Made by a program: the position numbers and the translations under genes. The notes under the pieces are model-generated. The model had not been told where the DNA came from and ran no database searches. It saw nothing but the letters and a program-made list of their open reading frames with translations. A stretch of 64,000 nt of DNA from Acidobacteriota bacterium (GTDB lineage Bacteria; Acidobacteriota; JAAYUB01), in NCBI GenBank assembly GCA_029565065.1, contig JAKQOW010000017.1, positions 1 to 64,000 on the forward strand, in the 5' to 3' direction. This document shows, piece after piece, positions 53,769 to 62,723 of the stretch (position 1 is its first letter; each line of letters starts with the position of its first letter).

Positions 53769-54182
53769 ATGAGCAACAACACGATCATCGCCGAAATGAG
53801 CAGCAGGCTGCATGAGCTGCTGCCCATCAGCCCACCGCCGGCCGCGCCCGGACGCCGACTGATTCTGAAAACCGACGGTCGCTTCATCCTCATGGACGAG
53901 GCGAAGGTGGACTGGGTCGAGTCAGCCGGGAACTATGTCTGCGTCCACGCCGACGGCGCCACCCACATCGTTCGGGAAACGTTGACCCGCTTCGCCGAGC
54001 GGCTTGATCCGCAGCAGTTCCAGCGCATCCACCGCACCACGGTGATCAATGTGGCCAGGGTCCGGGAGCTCCTGCCGTTCCAGCGCGGGGATTACCTGGT
54101 GATCCTGACGGACGGGACCGAGCGGATCCTGAGCCGCAGGTACCGCGACCAGTTCATGGCCGATGTGACGTTCGGCCTCTGA
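53769..54182 (+). CDS. LytTR DNA-binding domain protein
   Basis: A 137-residue protein consisting of a ~35-residue N-terminal stretch and a LytTR DNA-binding domain (RFILMDEAKVDWVESAGNYVCVHADG... FQRIHRTTVINVARVREL... DYLVILTDGTERILSRRYRDQF). It lacks the receiver domain of LytR/AgrA-type regulators, so its activity is set by its amount or a partner. ATG 53769 is preceded by GGGGGAAG and follows the sigma54 promoter; earlier in-frame ATG 53733 lies within that promoter. It lies between the NtrC-type regulator and the ABC-exporter operon, and is probably a second-tier regulator of the same circuit. Confidence 0.9.
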   Translation: MSNNTIIAEMSSRLHELLPISPPPAAPGRRLILKTDGRFILMDEAKVDWVESAGNYVCVHADGATHIVRETLTRFAERLDPQQFQRIHRTTVINVARVRELLPFQRGDYLVILTDGTERILSRRYRDQFMADVTFGL

Positions 54183-54456
54183 CGGGCTGCGTCCCGGCCG
54201 GGACGCGGTGATTCAACTCACCCACCGATCCTTTCCCGTTTGCTCCTCGCTCCAGGAATCGCAGTTCCTGCCGGTCGCAAGCAATACGACGATAGTGCGG
54301 ACAACCATGCAGGCCGATCCATGCGGTGTGTCAACTGGCCGGGGCGGCCGCCCCAGATATTTGGTTTCATATGCTGGTCCCGGGCTGTCCCGGAATGCCG
54401 GTTCTGCTGAATGGGTGGCCCCAATGGTGGGTCGTTGCGTGCCCGTGTATACATTA

Positions 54457-54502
54457 ATTGTTGGGTGTCCAAAATTCCAATTGTTGGGTGTCCAAAATTC
54501 CA
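54457..54502. repeat. Perfect 23-bp tandem duplication
   Basis: Two adjacent identical copies, 54457-54479 and 54480-54502, each beginning ATTGTTGGGTGTCC and ending AAAATTCCA. Possibly paired binding sites for a regulator such as the LytTR protein, which typically binds direct repeats; this is inference. Confidence 0.85.
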
Positions 54503-54600
54503 TTTCCAATTGATCGGTTTAAACTGTCGGGCAGATGGCGGGTGTCCCGGTTCGCTTTCCGCGGCACATTTTCAGTTTAAGAGGTAGAGAAGGGGACGGG

Positions 54601-54616
54601 TGTCCGAATTCGGACA
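54601..54616. promoter_or_regulatory. Candidate enhancer palindrome (UAS2)
   Basis: TGTCCGAATTCGGACA is a perfect 16-bp palindrome centred about 118 bp upstream of the -24 element at 54726. It and its right flank GGTGCTGT match UAS1 at 53595. Confidence 0.65.
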
Positions 54617-54724
54617 GGTGCTGTGCCGCCCGGGGACACGCTAAGATCGGTGGCGTGGGGGGGGCCCCAGCGATTCTTAGAAATTTCAAGGCATTGCAGA
54701 CTGTGCCAGCCGCATGGCGTTCAC

Positions 54725-54740
54725 TGGCACACCGCTTGCG
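54725..54740 (+). promoter_or_regulatory. Sigma54 promoter of the adaptor/ABC exporter operon
   Basis: TGGCACACCGCTTGCG matches TGGCACRNNNNTTGCW at every position except the last. The start of transcription would be near 54751, directly before AAGGAG and ATG 54765. Confidence 0.85.
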
Positions 54741-54764
54741 ATACCGTCGGCAAGGAGAAACCCG

Positions 54765-56021
54765 ATGAGCATGGACCGCCCCCTGAAGAAGAAACGCCTA
54801 ACCCTGCGAAACGCCCTTCGTTTCGGTCTTCCTGTCCTGTTTGTCGCTGCGGTGGCCTACCTGCTGGTCTTCCAATCCCACGCCACCACCCTGCGGGTCC
54901 AGGAGGAGCACCTGACCGTCGCCGCGGTGCGCCGCGGCCCCTTCCAGGAGTTCATCCCCGTGATCGGCAGCGTCCAGCCCATCAACACCATGTATCTCAA
55001 CGCCGAGGAAGGCGGGCGGGTGGAGCACCTCTATCTGAAGGCCGGTGCGTTCGTGCGGGCGGGGGAACCCATCCTGAAGCTCACCAACACCGACCTGCTC
55101 CTGGACATCATGTACCGCGAGGCCGAGTTCTTCCAGCAAAACAACAACCTGCGCACGGCGCAGTTGTCCCTGGAGCAGTACCGTTTCGAACTGGACCAGC
55201 AACTGGCCGACGTGGAGCACGAGCTGGAGCGCGCCCGCCGGGAGTACCGCAACCAGAGCGCGCTGTACGGGGAAAAACTGGTCTCCAAGGACACGTTCGA
55301 CGCCGCCCGGGAAACCTTCGAGTACGCCGAGAAGAAGCGCGCCCTGACCATGGAAACGCGACAACGGGAGCTGGCGTTCCGCGACCAGCAGATCGCCCAG
55401 TTGGAGGAGTCGGTGACCCGCATCCGGGAGAATCTGGCGGTGGTGCGGCAGAAGCTGGACAACCTGGTCATCCGGGCGCCGGTGACGGGCCAGCTCACCT
55501 CGCTCCAGGCGGAACTCGGCCAGTCGAAGACGCCCGGCGAGCAACTGGGCCAGATCGACATTCTGGACGGCTTCAAGGTCCGGGCGCCCATCGACGAGCA
55601 CTACATCGCCCGGATCGGCACCGGCCTGCGGGGGACCTTCGAACTGGCCGGCGTGTCCTACGAGCTCCGCGTGAAGCAGGTCTTCCCGGAGGTGCGGGAC
55701 GGGCGGTTCGAAGTGGATCTGGAGTTCGGCGGCCAGGAACCCGGCGGCATCCGCCGGGGGCAGAGTCTGCACATCCGCCTGGAACTGGGCGACGTGGGCG
55801 AGGCGCTGCTGCTGCCCACCGGCGGTTTCTTCCAGAAGACGGGCGGCAACTGGATCTATCTCGTGGAACCCGGCGGCCGGTCGGCCGTCCGGCACCCCAT
55901 CCGCCTGGGCCGCCAGAATCCCGAATACTACGAGGTGGTGGACGGCCTGCGCCCGGGCGACCGGGTGGTCACCTCCTCGTATGATAACTACGGCGACATG
56001 GATCGCCTGGTCTTCCAATAG
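54765..56021 (+). CDS. Periplasmic adaptor (membrane-fusion protein) of an ABC exporter
   Basis: A 418-residue HlyD/MacA-like adaptor. One N-terminal TM (about 18-37), then a biotinyl-lipoyl half-motif (EEGGRVEHLYLKAGAFVRAGEPILKL), a long coiled-coil hairpin (about 115-235, rich in Glu/Gln/Arg) and the second lipoyl half (VIRAPVTGQLTSL). A beta-barrel region (FKVRAPIDEHYIARIGTG) and a membrane-proximal domain complete it (GDRVVTSSYDNYGDMDRLVF). ATG 54765 has AAGGAG upstream. It links an inner-membrane MacB-type transporter to the outer membrane; no TolC gene is visible. It is followed by two ATPase genes and FtsX-type permeases, all on one strand with gaps of 22 to 65 bp. Confidence 0.9.
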   Translation: MSMDRPLKKKRLTLRNALRFGLPVLFVAAVAYLLVFQSHATTLRVQEEHLTVAAVRRGPFQEFIPVIGSVQPINTMYLNAEEGGRVEHLYLKAGAFVRAGEPILKLTNTDLLLDIMYREAEFFQQNNNLRTAQLSLEQYRFELDQQLADVEHELERARREYRNQSALYGEKLVSKDTFDAARETFEYAEKKRALTMETRQRELAFRDQQIAQLEESVTRIRENLAVVRQKLDNLVIRAPVTGQLTSLQAELGQSKTPGEQLGQIDILDGFKVRAPIDEHYIARIGTGLRGTFELAGVSYELRVKQVFPEVRDGRFEVDLEFGGQEPGGIRRGQSLHIRLELGDVGEALLLPTGGFFQKTGGNWIYLVEPGGRSAVRHPIRLGRQNPEYYEVVDGLRPGDRVVTSSYDNYGDMDRLVFQ

Positions 56022-56063
56022 GGGGAAGACCCGTCCGCATTATCCGGCGCATAGGAGTCCCAC

Positions 56064-56752
<689 letters not shown>

Positions 56753-56774
56753 AACTCCGACGGGAGGTGGCAGC

Positions 56775-57458
56775 ATGATCCGGTTGCGTGACATCACCCG
56801 GTATTACACGAACGGATTCGTCAAGACCTTCGTGCTGCGAGGCGTCCGGCTGGACGTGGCCGAGGGGGAGTTCCTGACCATCATGGGCCCCTCGGGCGCC
56901 GGCAAGTCCACCCTGCTCCACATCCTGGGCATGCTCGATGCGACGTCGGAAGGGGAGTATTACTTTCACGACATCCCGGTCCACGAGCTGACGGAGCGGC
57001 GCCGGACCGAGCTGCACCAGCAGAACATCGGCTTCGTCTTCCAGAGCTACCACCTCATCGACGACCTGACCGTCTACGAGAACCTCGAGACGCCCCTGCT
57101 GTACAAGAAGGTGAAGGCCGCCGAGCGTAAAAGCTTGGTCGCCGACATGCTGGACCGGTTCGGGATCGTCGCCAAGAAGGACCTGTTCCCGGCCCAGCTC
57201 TCCGGCGGGCAGCAGCAACTGGTGGCGGTGGCCCGGGCGATGATCATCCATCCCCGGCTCATCCTGGCCGACGAGCCCACGGGCAACCTGAACTCCAAGC
57301 AGGGCGAGGAGATCATGGCGCTGTTCCGTGAGCTGAACCGGGCCGGGACGACCATCATCCAGGTGACCCACTCGGAGAAGAACGCCGCCTACAGCCACCG
57401 GATCATCCACCTCTGCGACGGGTGGGTGACGGGCCATCAACTGGCGGCGAGCGGCTGA
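56775..57458 (+). CDS. ABC transporter ATP-binding protein (MacB/LolD type)
   Basis: A 227-residue complete ATPase: Walker A GPSGAGKST, Q-loop FVFQSYHL, signature LSGGQQQLVAVARA (L in place of the usual R after QQQ), Walker B LILADEPTGNL and H-loop VTHSEKNA. It belongs to the LolD/MacB-N class that powers FtsX-type permeases. I chose ATG 56775, with GGGAGG at a good distance; an in-frame ATG at 56745 overlaps the end of the preceding gene. With the frameshifted neighbour it makes a pair of distinct ATPases for several permeases; if that neighbour is truly broken this one might serve all. Confidence 0.93.
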   Translation: MIRLRDITRYYTNGFVKTFVLRGVRLDVAEGEFLTIMGPSGAGKSTLLHILGMLDATSEGEYYFHDIPVHELTERRRTELHQQNIGFVFQSYHLIDDLTVYENLETPLLYKKVKAAERKSLVADMLDRFGIVAKKDLFPAQLSGGQQQLVAVARAMIIHPRLILADEPTGNLNSKQGEEIMALFRELNRAGTTIIQVTHSEKNAAYSHRIIHLCDGWVTGHQLAASG

Positions 57459-57523
57459 GCGCCGGGGGGCGCGCGGTACCTGCAACCGCTTGACTGGTGG
57501 AGGCCGGACTTCGGGGGAAGACC

Positions 57524-59962
57524 ATGTGGCTTCGACACTTTCATTCAAGCTGGCGATATCTTTCGAGACACAAAGGCTATGCCGGTCTCAACATCATCGG
57601 CTTGACCGCCGGGATGGTCACCTGCATCCTCATCTCGCTGTGGGTTTGGGACGAGCAGCACTACGACGTCCATCACCTCAAAGCCGACCGCATCTATCGG
57701 GCGACCCGGCAGGTCCGGTTCGGGGGAGTGGACGCCTGGATGGGCACCCTGGAACCGCCGGCGGCGGCGATGTTCCGCCAGGAGTTCCCCGAGGTTGAGG
57801 CGACCGTCCGGATCCGGCATTACGACGCGTGCGTGGTCCGCACCGGTCCGGTAGTATTCAAGGAAACCCGGCTGGCATTCGCCGATCCGTCGCTGTTCGA
57901 CATGTTCACCCTGCCGCTGCTGCAGGGGGACGGGGGCGGGGCGCTGGCGGAGCCTCGCCGGCTGCTGGTCAGTCGAACCAGCGCCCGCAAGTATTTCGGC
58001 GCCGGAGATGCGGTGGGGCGCACGCTGACCCTGGATGGGATGGGCGACTTTCAGATTGCCGGTGTGTTTCAGGACATGCCCGCCGCCGGCCATTTCCACT
58101 TCGACCTGATCGGCTCCATGACGTCGCTGGCCGAGGCCCGCGAAGCCAACTGGACCACCAGCAACTTTTATACCTATCTCCTGCTGCGACCCGGGGCCGA
58201 CCCGCGGGCGATCGAGAAAAAATACGTTCAGGTCATGACCAAGCACGTCGGCCCGCTGTTCGAATCCTTCTTCGGCAAGTCGGTGGCCCAGGCCATCGCC
58301 GATGGTCAGTTCCGCCTGCAATTGATTCTGCAGCCCCTCCGGTCGATCCACCTGCATTCCAAACTGCGATACGAATTCGAGCCGAACGGCGACGCCACGT
58401 ACGTGTACCTGTTTGCCGTGGCGGCCCTGCTGGTGCTGGGAGTGGCCGTCGTCAACTACGTCAACCTGGCGACGGCCCAGGCGATTGGACGGGCTCGCGA
58501 GGTGGGCATCCGCAAATCCATCGGCGCCTCCCGGTCGCAGCTCGCCCTCCAGTTTCTCGCGGAACCCTTCATGCTGAGCCTGCTGGCCCTCGGACTGGCC
58601 ATGAGCCTGGTGGTGATGGTGTTGCCGTTATTCAACGAACTGACCGGCAAGACGCTCGGATTGTCTATGATCGCCATCAGTTCGTGGGTCGCCCTGGGTG
58701 TCGGCCTGATTGCCGTCACCAGCTTTTTGGCCGGCGGCTACCCGGCTCTGGCTCTTTCCGCTTTCCAGCCGGTCCGGGTGCTGAAAAGCGGGTGGTGTGC
58801 CGGCGGCCGGGGTCATTGGCTCCGCCGGAGCCTGGTGATATTCCAATTCACCGTTTCCGGGCTGCTGATCATCGGTGTTTTGGTGGTTTCCCGCCAGATC
58901 GAATATGCCCAGACCAAAAACCTGGGCTACGAGAAGGAACAGGTCCTCGTCCTGGATAACGCCCATCTGCTCGGAATCCAGGCCGACGCTTTCAAGAACG
59001 AGATGCTGGGCGATCCCCGGATCACCCATGCCACCATCTCCGGGTGTCTGCCGGTGCCTTCGAGCGTGTTCAACTATACGGCTTACGCCGACAGGCGGAT
59101 TGACGAGGCTCACGCCATCCCCGTTTCCGGCTTCCAGGTGGATGTGGACTATCTGCCGACCCTCGGATTGAAGCTGGTGGCCGGCCGAAACTTTTCGCGG
59201 GCCCACGGCACGGATGACCGGGCGGTCATCGTCAATCGGGCCCTGGCCCGGCAATGCGGCTGGAGAGAACCGGTGGGACACAAACTCGGCATTCCGGGGG
59301 ATGATGCGATCAACCGGGGTCAGGTGGTCCTGGACGAATACACCGTCATCGGGGTGGTCGATGACTTCCACTTCGAGACCCTGCACAGCACCATCCGCCC
59401 GCTGGTGCTGCGGCTGGGCCACCAGCCGGAGCTGATCGCCTTCCGGTTCGTCGCCGGGTCGGCCGAAGAAGTGGTGACGCGGTTGCGGCAAACCTGGCTG
59501 CGCGTCGCTCCGGATCAACCGTTTGAATACTATTTTTTGGACGAACGGTTCGACTCGATGTACCGCGCTGAAGACAAGGTTCGGAGGGTTTTGGCCGTGT
59601 TTGTCGTCCTGGCCGTGGGAGTCGGTTGCCTGGGGTTGATGGGATTGGCGGCGTTCATGGCGGAGCGCCGGGCCCGCGAGATGAGCATTCGGAAGGTGTG
59701 CGGAGCCTCGGCAGCGGATGTCCTCGGGCGAATGCTGCGGGAGTTCGTTCTCCTGGTCTGCGTGGCCAATGCGCTGGCCCTGCCGCTGGCGGTCTATGGG
59801 GCGAACCGTTGGCTGGCCCAATACGCCTATCCCGCACCGCTGGGTGTCGGCCTGTTTGTGGTGTCGTTCGCGTTGACCCTGGTCGTCGCCCTGCTGACCG
59901 TTGCTTGGCATGTCCTCCAGGTGGCGCGGGCCGATCCGGTCATCGCCTTGCGCTATGAGTAG
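57524..59962 (+). CDS. FtsX/MacB-type ABC permease, duplicated (about 800 residues)
   Basis: An 812-residue permease with two MacB_PCD/FtsX halves. A TM near residue 30 precedes a periplasmic domain (about 50-290). Then three TMs (LFAVAALLVLGVAVVNYVNL, AEPFMLSLLALGLAMSLVV and SWVALGVGLIAVTSFLAGG). After the second half-domain (from about 430, FQFTVSGLLIIGVLVVS) three further TMs follow near the C terminus. The coupling-type motifs AREVGIRKSIGASRSQL and AREMSIRKVCGASAADVL appear in each half. The closing RADPVIALRYE is the family end. It resembles the long permeases common in Acidobacteriota and Bacteroidota. ATG 57524 has GGGGGAAG upstream. It is the first of at least three paralogues in tandem. 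Confidence 0.92.
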   Translation: MWLRHFHSSWRYLSRHKGYAGLNIIGLTAGMVTCILISLWVWDEQHYDVHHLKADRIYRATRQVRFGGVDAWMGTLEPPAAAMFRQEFPEVEATVRIRHYDACVVRTGPVVFKETRLAFADPSLFDMFTLPLLQGDGGGALAEPRRLLVSRTSARKYFGAGDAVGRTLTLDGMGDFQIAGVFQDMPAAGHFHFDLIGSMTSLAEAREANWTTSNFYTYLLLRPGADPRAIEKKYVQVMTKHVGPLFESFFGKSVAQAIADGQFRLQLILQPLRSIHLHSKLRYEFEPNGDATYVYLFAVAALLVLGVAVVNYVNLATAQAIGRAREVGIRKSIGASRSQLALQFLAEPFMLSLLALGLAMSLVVMVLPLFNELTGKTLGLSMIAISSWVALGVGLIAVTSFLAGGYPALALSAFQPVRVLKSGWCAGGRGHWLRRSLVIFQFTVSGLLIIGVLVVSRQIEYAQTKNLGYEKEQVLVLDNAHLLGIQADAFKNEMLGDPRITHATISGCLPVPSSVFNYTAYADRRIDEAHAIPVSGFQVDVDYLPTLGLKLVAGRNFSRAHGTDDRAVIVNRALARQCGWREPVGHKLGIPGDDAINRGQVVLDEYTVIGVVDDFHFETLHSTIRPLVLRLGHQPELIAFRFVAGSAEEVVTRLRQTWLRVAPDQPFEYYFLDERFDSMYRAEDKVRRVLAVFVVLAVGVGCLGLMGLAAFMAERRAREMSIRKVCGASAADVLGRMLREFVLLVCVANALALPLAVYGANRWLAQYAYPAPLGVGLFVVSFALTLVVALLTVAWHVLQVARADPVIALRYE

Positions 59963-60012
59963 CGAGCACCGTTCCGGATGTTGAGGAGACGTTCAGTTCT
60001 CGAGGTGAATGC

Positions 60013-62442
60013 ATGATCCGACACTGGGTGAAAATCGCCTGGCGCCACGCTGTCCGCCACAAGGGCTACAGCCTGATCATCGTGGGGGGGCTGGCCCTAG
60101 CCATGGCCGCCAGCCTGTTGATTCTGGCGCATGTCAGCGAAGAACTGAGCTACGAGCGGGACTTTCCCAAGGCCGACCGCATCGATCGGGTGATCCGGGA
60201 GTTCTACGATCCGCCCGGCGCCGTGGCCAAGGTGTGCCCGCCGCTGGGGCAGGCCATGGAGCGGCGCATGCCGGAAGTGGAGCTCTTCGCCCGGTTCCAT
60301 CCCCTGGAAGAACGGGTGTGGCGGTGGCAGCGCCCGGACGGCGCCGTTTCACGCTTCCGGGAAACCGGGGGCTTTTTCGCCGATCCGGCGGCCATCGCGA
60401 TGTTCGACCTGAATTTCATCGCCGGAGACCCGGCCACGGCCCTGGCGCGGCCGGACGCCATCGTGCTCACCGCCGCGCTGGCCCGGAAGCACTTCCCCGG
60501 ACGCAATCCGGTGGGTGAAGTGATCGTGGACGACGACACCAACACCGCCTTCACCGTCACCGGCATATTCGAAGACCTGCCCGCCGCCACCCACCTGCGC
60601 TTCACGTACCTGATGCCCATGCAGACACTGTTTGCCCTGTTGGCCGGGATGGGAGAAGACGGCCTGGAGGAAAACCGCTTCTGGGACGGCATGTACCTGT
60701 ACGTGCTGCGCTCGCCGGGCGCCGACCGCGGCCGGCTCGAGGCCCGGCTGCCGGACCTCACCGTGGAGAATTTCATGGGCAGCGGGCGGACCCGGGAGCA
60801 GATCCTGGCCGGCACGCAGTACCGTCTGCAGCCCATCACCGACATCCACCTGCGCTCGAAGCTGATCCAGGAGATGGGCCCCAACAGCGACATCGCCTAC
60901 GTCTGGATTTTCTCCGCCGTCGCCGGGCTGATCATGCTTGTCGCGGTGGCCAATTTCATCAACATCACCACGGCCCTGGCGTTCAAGCGGATGAAAGAGG
61001 TGGGGATCAAGAAGGCGGTCGGCGCCCGGCGTGGCCAATTGATCGGCCAGTATCTGGGCGAGGCGTTCGGCTTCATCCTGGCGGCCGGCCTGCTGGCCGC
61101 CGGGTTGCTGTGGTTGGCGGCGCCGCTGTACGCCGAGCTGGCGGGAAAGCCGCTCGCCCTGGACCATCTGGTGGGGATCGGGCCTTTGACCTGGGTCTGG
61201 CTGGCCGGCGCCCTGGCCACCCTGCTGGCCGGTGGTTACCCGGCCCTCGCCCTGGCCCGGTTCCAGACGGTGGACACCCTCAAGGGGGTCCGGTTGCCCC
61301 GCTCTTCGGCCGCCGTCCTGCGGAAGAGCCTGGTGGTGGTCCAGTTCGTGATTTCGGCGTTCATGATCTTCGGCGCCCTGGTCATCCACCGGCAGATGGA
61401 TTTCTTCCAGAGCAAGGAGTTGGGCTTCGACAAGGTTGACGTGGCCGCGGTGCCGCTGGATGGCCAGCTCCGGAAGACGATCACCGCCGATGCCGCGACC
61501 ATCAAGGACGAGTTGGAAACACTCGCCGCAGTGCGCCAGGTGGGGCTGACCAACGAGCTGCCCGGGGAGGGCGGCAGTTTCAGTTTGGAACCGGTCCGAC
61601 TGGAGTCCGAACCCGAGGATGTCCAGCGGCCCTCGTTCCGGTGGATGCGGGTGGACGAGGATTTCATGTCCACCCTGGGGATCCGCGTGGTGTCCGGTCG
61701 GGCGTTCCGGCGGATGGCCCCGGGCGCGACGGCCCTCATCGTCAACGAGACGGCGGCGCGGATGCTCGGACTGGATGATCCCGTGGGCGCCCGGGTCGTC
61801 TCGCCGCGCGCCAAATCTGAAATCATCGGAGTGGTTCGGGATTTCCATTTCGACTCGCTGCACCATCCGGTGGAGCCGCTGGTGCTGCACTACGAGCCCG
61901 CCCGGGCCCGCTTTCTGCTGGTGAAGGTGGAGCCGGGGCGGATGTCCGCGGCCTTGGCGGCGATCCGGGGGAAGATCGCCGAGCTGGCTCCCGGCGGGCT
62001 ATTCGACTACGCCCTGCTGGATGAGAACCTCAACCGCCTGTACCGGTCCGAGGACCGCATCGGGCGGCTGTTCGCGCTGTTCGCCGGCCTGGGCGTCGTC
62101 ATCGCCTGCCTGGGCCTGGTGGGCCTGTCGACCTACTCGGCGGAGGTGCGGACGAAGGAGATCGGCGTCCGCAAGGTGCTCGGCGCCACGGCGGCGGGCA
62201 CTGTCTGGCTGCTGGTGTCCGAATACTGCCGGTGGGTGTTGCTCGCGAGCGCCGTGGCGCTGGCCGGCGGGTATTACCTGATGACCCGCTGGCTGGAGCA
62301 GTTCGCCTTCCGCACCGAAATCGACGCCGGAGTATTCGTCGTCACCGTTTTACTCGCGGTCTGCACCGCCATCTTGGCTGTCGGCGGGCAGGCGCTGCGG
62401 GCCGCCCGATCCAGGCCAGTGGACGCCCTGCGCTACGAGTAA
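60013..62442 (+). CDS. FtsX/MacB-type ABC permease, duplicated (second paralogue)
   Basis: An 809-residue paralogue of the preceding permease with the same order: N-terminal TM (SLIIVGGLALAMAASLLILA), periplasmic domain, three TMs with MKEVGIKKAVGARRGQLIG, and a second half with IGVVRDFHFDSLHHP and TKEIGVRKVLGATAAG. It ends SRPVDALRYE, nearly the same C terminus as its neighbour, evidence of tandem duplication. It begins 50 bp after the first permease. The two may form a heterodimer with one or both ATPases. ATG 60013 has AGGTG upstream. Confidence 0.92.
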   Translation: MIRHWVKIAWRHAVRHKGYSLIIVGGLALAMAASLLILAHVSEELSYERDFPKADRIDRVIREFYDPPGAVAKVCPPLGQAMERRMPEVELFARFHPLEERVWRWQRPDGAVSRFRETGGFFADPAAIAMFDLNFIAGDPATALARPDAIVLTAALARKHFPGRNPVGEVIVDDDTNTAFTVTGIFEDLPAATHLRFTYLMPMQTLFALLAGMGEDGLEENRFWDGMYLYVLRSPGADRGRLEARLPDLTVENFMGSGRTREQILAGTQYRLQPITDIHLRSKLIQEMGPNSDIAYVWIFSAVAGLIMLVAVANFINITTALAFKRMKEVGIKKAVGARRGQLIGQYLGEAFGFILAAGLLAAGLLWLAAPLYAELAGKPLALDHLVGIGPLTWVWLAGALATLLAGGYPALALARFQTVDTLKGVRLPRSSAAVLRKSLVVVQFVISAFMIFGALVIHRQMDFFQSKELGFDKVDVAAVPLDGQLRKTITADAATIKDELETLAAVRQVGLTNELPGEGGSFSLEPVRLESEPEDVQRPSFRWMRVDEDFMSTLGIRVVSGRAFRRMAPGATALIVNETAARMLGLDDPVGARVVSPRAKSEIIGVVRDFHFDSLHHPVEPLVLHYEPARARFLLVKVEPGRMSAALAAIRGKIAELAPGGLFDYALLDENLNRLYRSEDRIGRLFALFAGLGVVIACLGLVGLSTYSAEVRTKEIGVRKVLGATAAGTVWLLVSEYCRWVLLASAVALAGGYYLMTRWLEQFAFRTEIDAGVFVVTVLLAVCTAILAVGGQALRAARSRPVDALRYE

Positions 62443-62465
62443 CGATGGCTGGGAAGGAGAAGACC

Positions 62466-62708
62466 ATGAGCCTCAAGGATATTTTGGAAAAGATGCGGGC
62501 GGCGGGCGACCCGGTCCTGCTGCAGGACGGCGACGGCGAGTGGCGGGCGGCGGAGCTGCTGGAGCGACTCTCGCCGCTGCGGCTCCGCACCGCGGCCTAC
62601 CTGCAACCGGGCCTCTACATTGCCGAAATCAGCCCGGGCGGCTACCTGGGGCGGGTGCTGTTCCGGTTGCACCGCCCGGACCCGCCCGTTGACGGTCCTG
62701 TGATCTGA
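62466..62708 (+). CDS. Small 80-residue protein within the permease operon, unknown function
   Basis: An 80-residue protein, MSLKDILEKMRAAGDPVLL at its start and PGLYIAEISPGGYLGRVLFR near its end. I recognise no family. It has no signal peptide or membrane segment, so should be cytoplasmic. It is in-frame and translated behind a clear GGAAGGAGAAG; start ATG 62466 (62445 is an in-frame alternative). It lies 23 bp after one permease and 15 bp before the next, in the same direction and with the same codon bias, so it is likely a genuine operon member, perhaps a permease accessory or regulator. Confidence 0.65.
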   Translation: MSLKDILEKMRAAGDPVLLQDGDGEWRAAELLERLSPLRLRTAAYLQPGLYIAEISPGGYLGRVLFRLHRPDPPVDGPVI

Positions 62709-62723
62709 ACGGAGGGGACGGCC

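Larger units (their letters stand above)
54183..54764. other. A/T-rich regulatory gap with tandem duplication
   Basis: No convincing gene in 582 bp; short frames on both strands lack ribosome sites and homology. It contains a 23-bp perfect tandem duplication (54457-54479 and 54480-54502, core TTGGGTGTCCAAAATTCC), the palindrome UAS2 and the sigma54 promoter. Base composition is much less G+C rich than flanking genes from about 54450 to 54540. Confidence 0.6.

Noticed and set aside
54208-54513. Small genes on either strand of the 54183-54764 gap
   Set aside because: No ribosome site, odd composition and overlap with tandem repeats; better explained as regulatory DNA.
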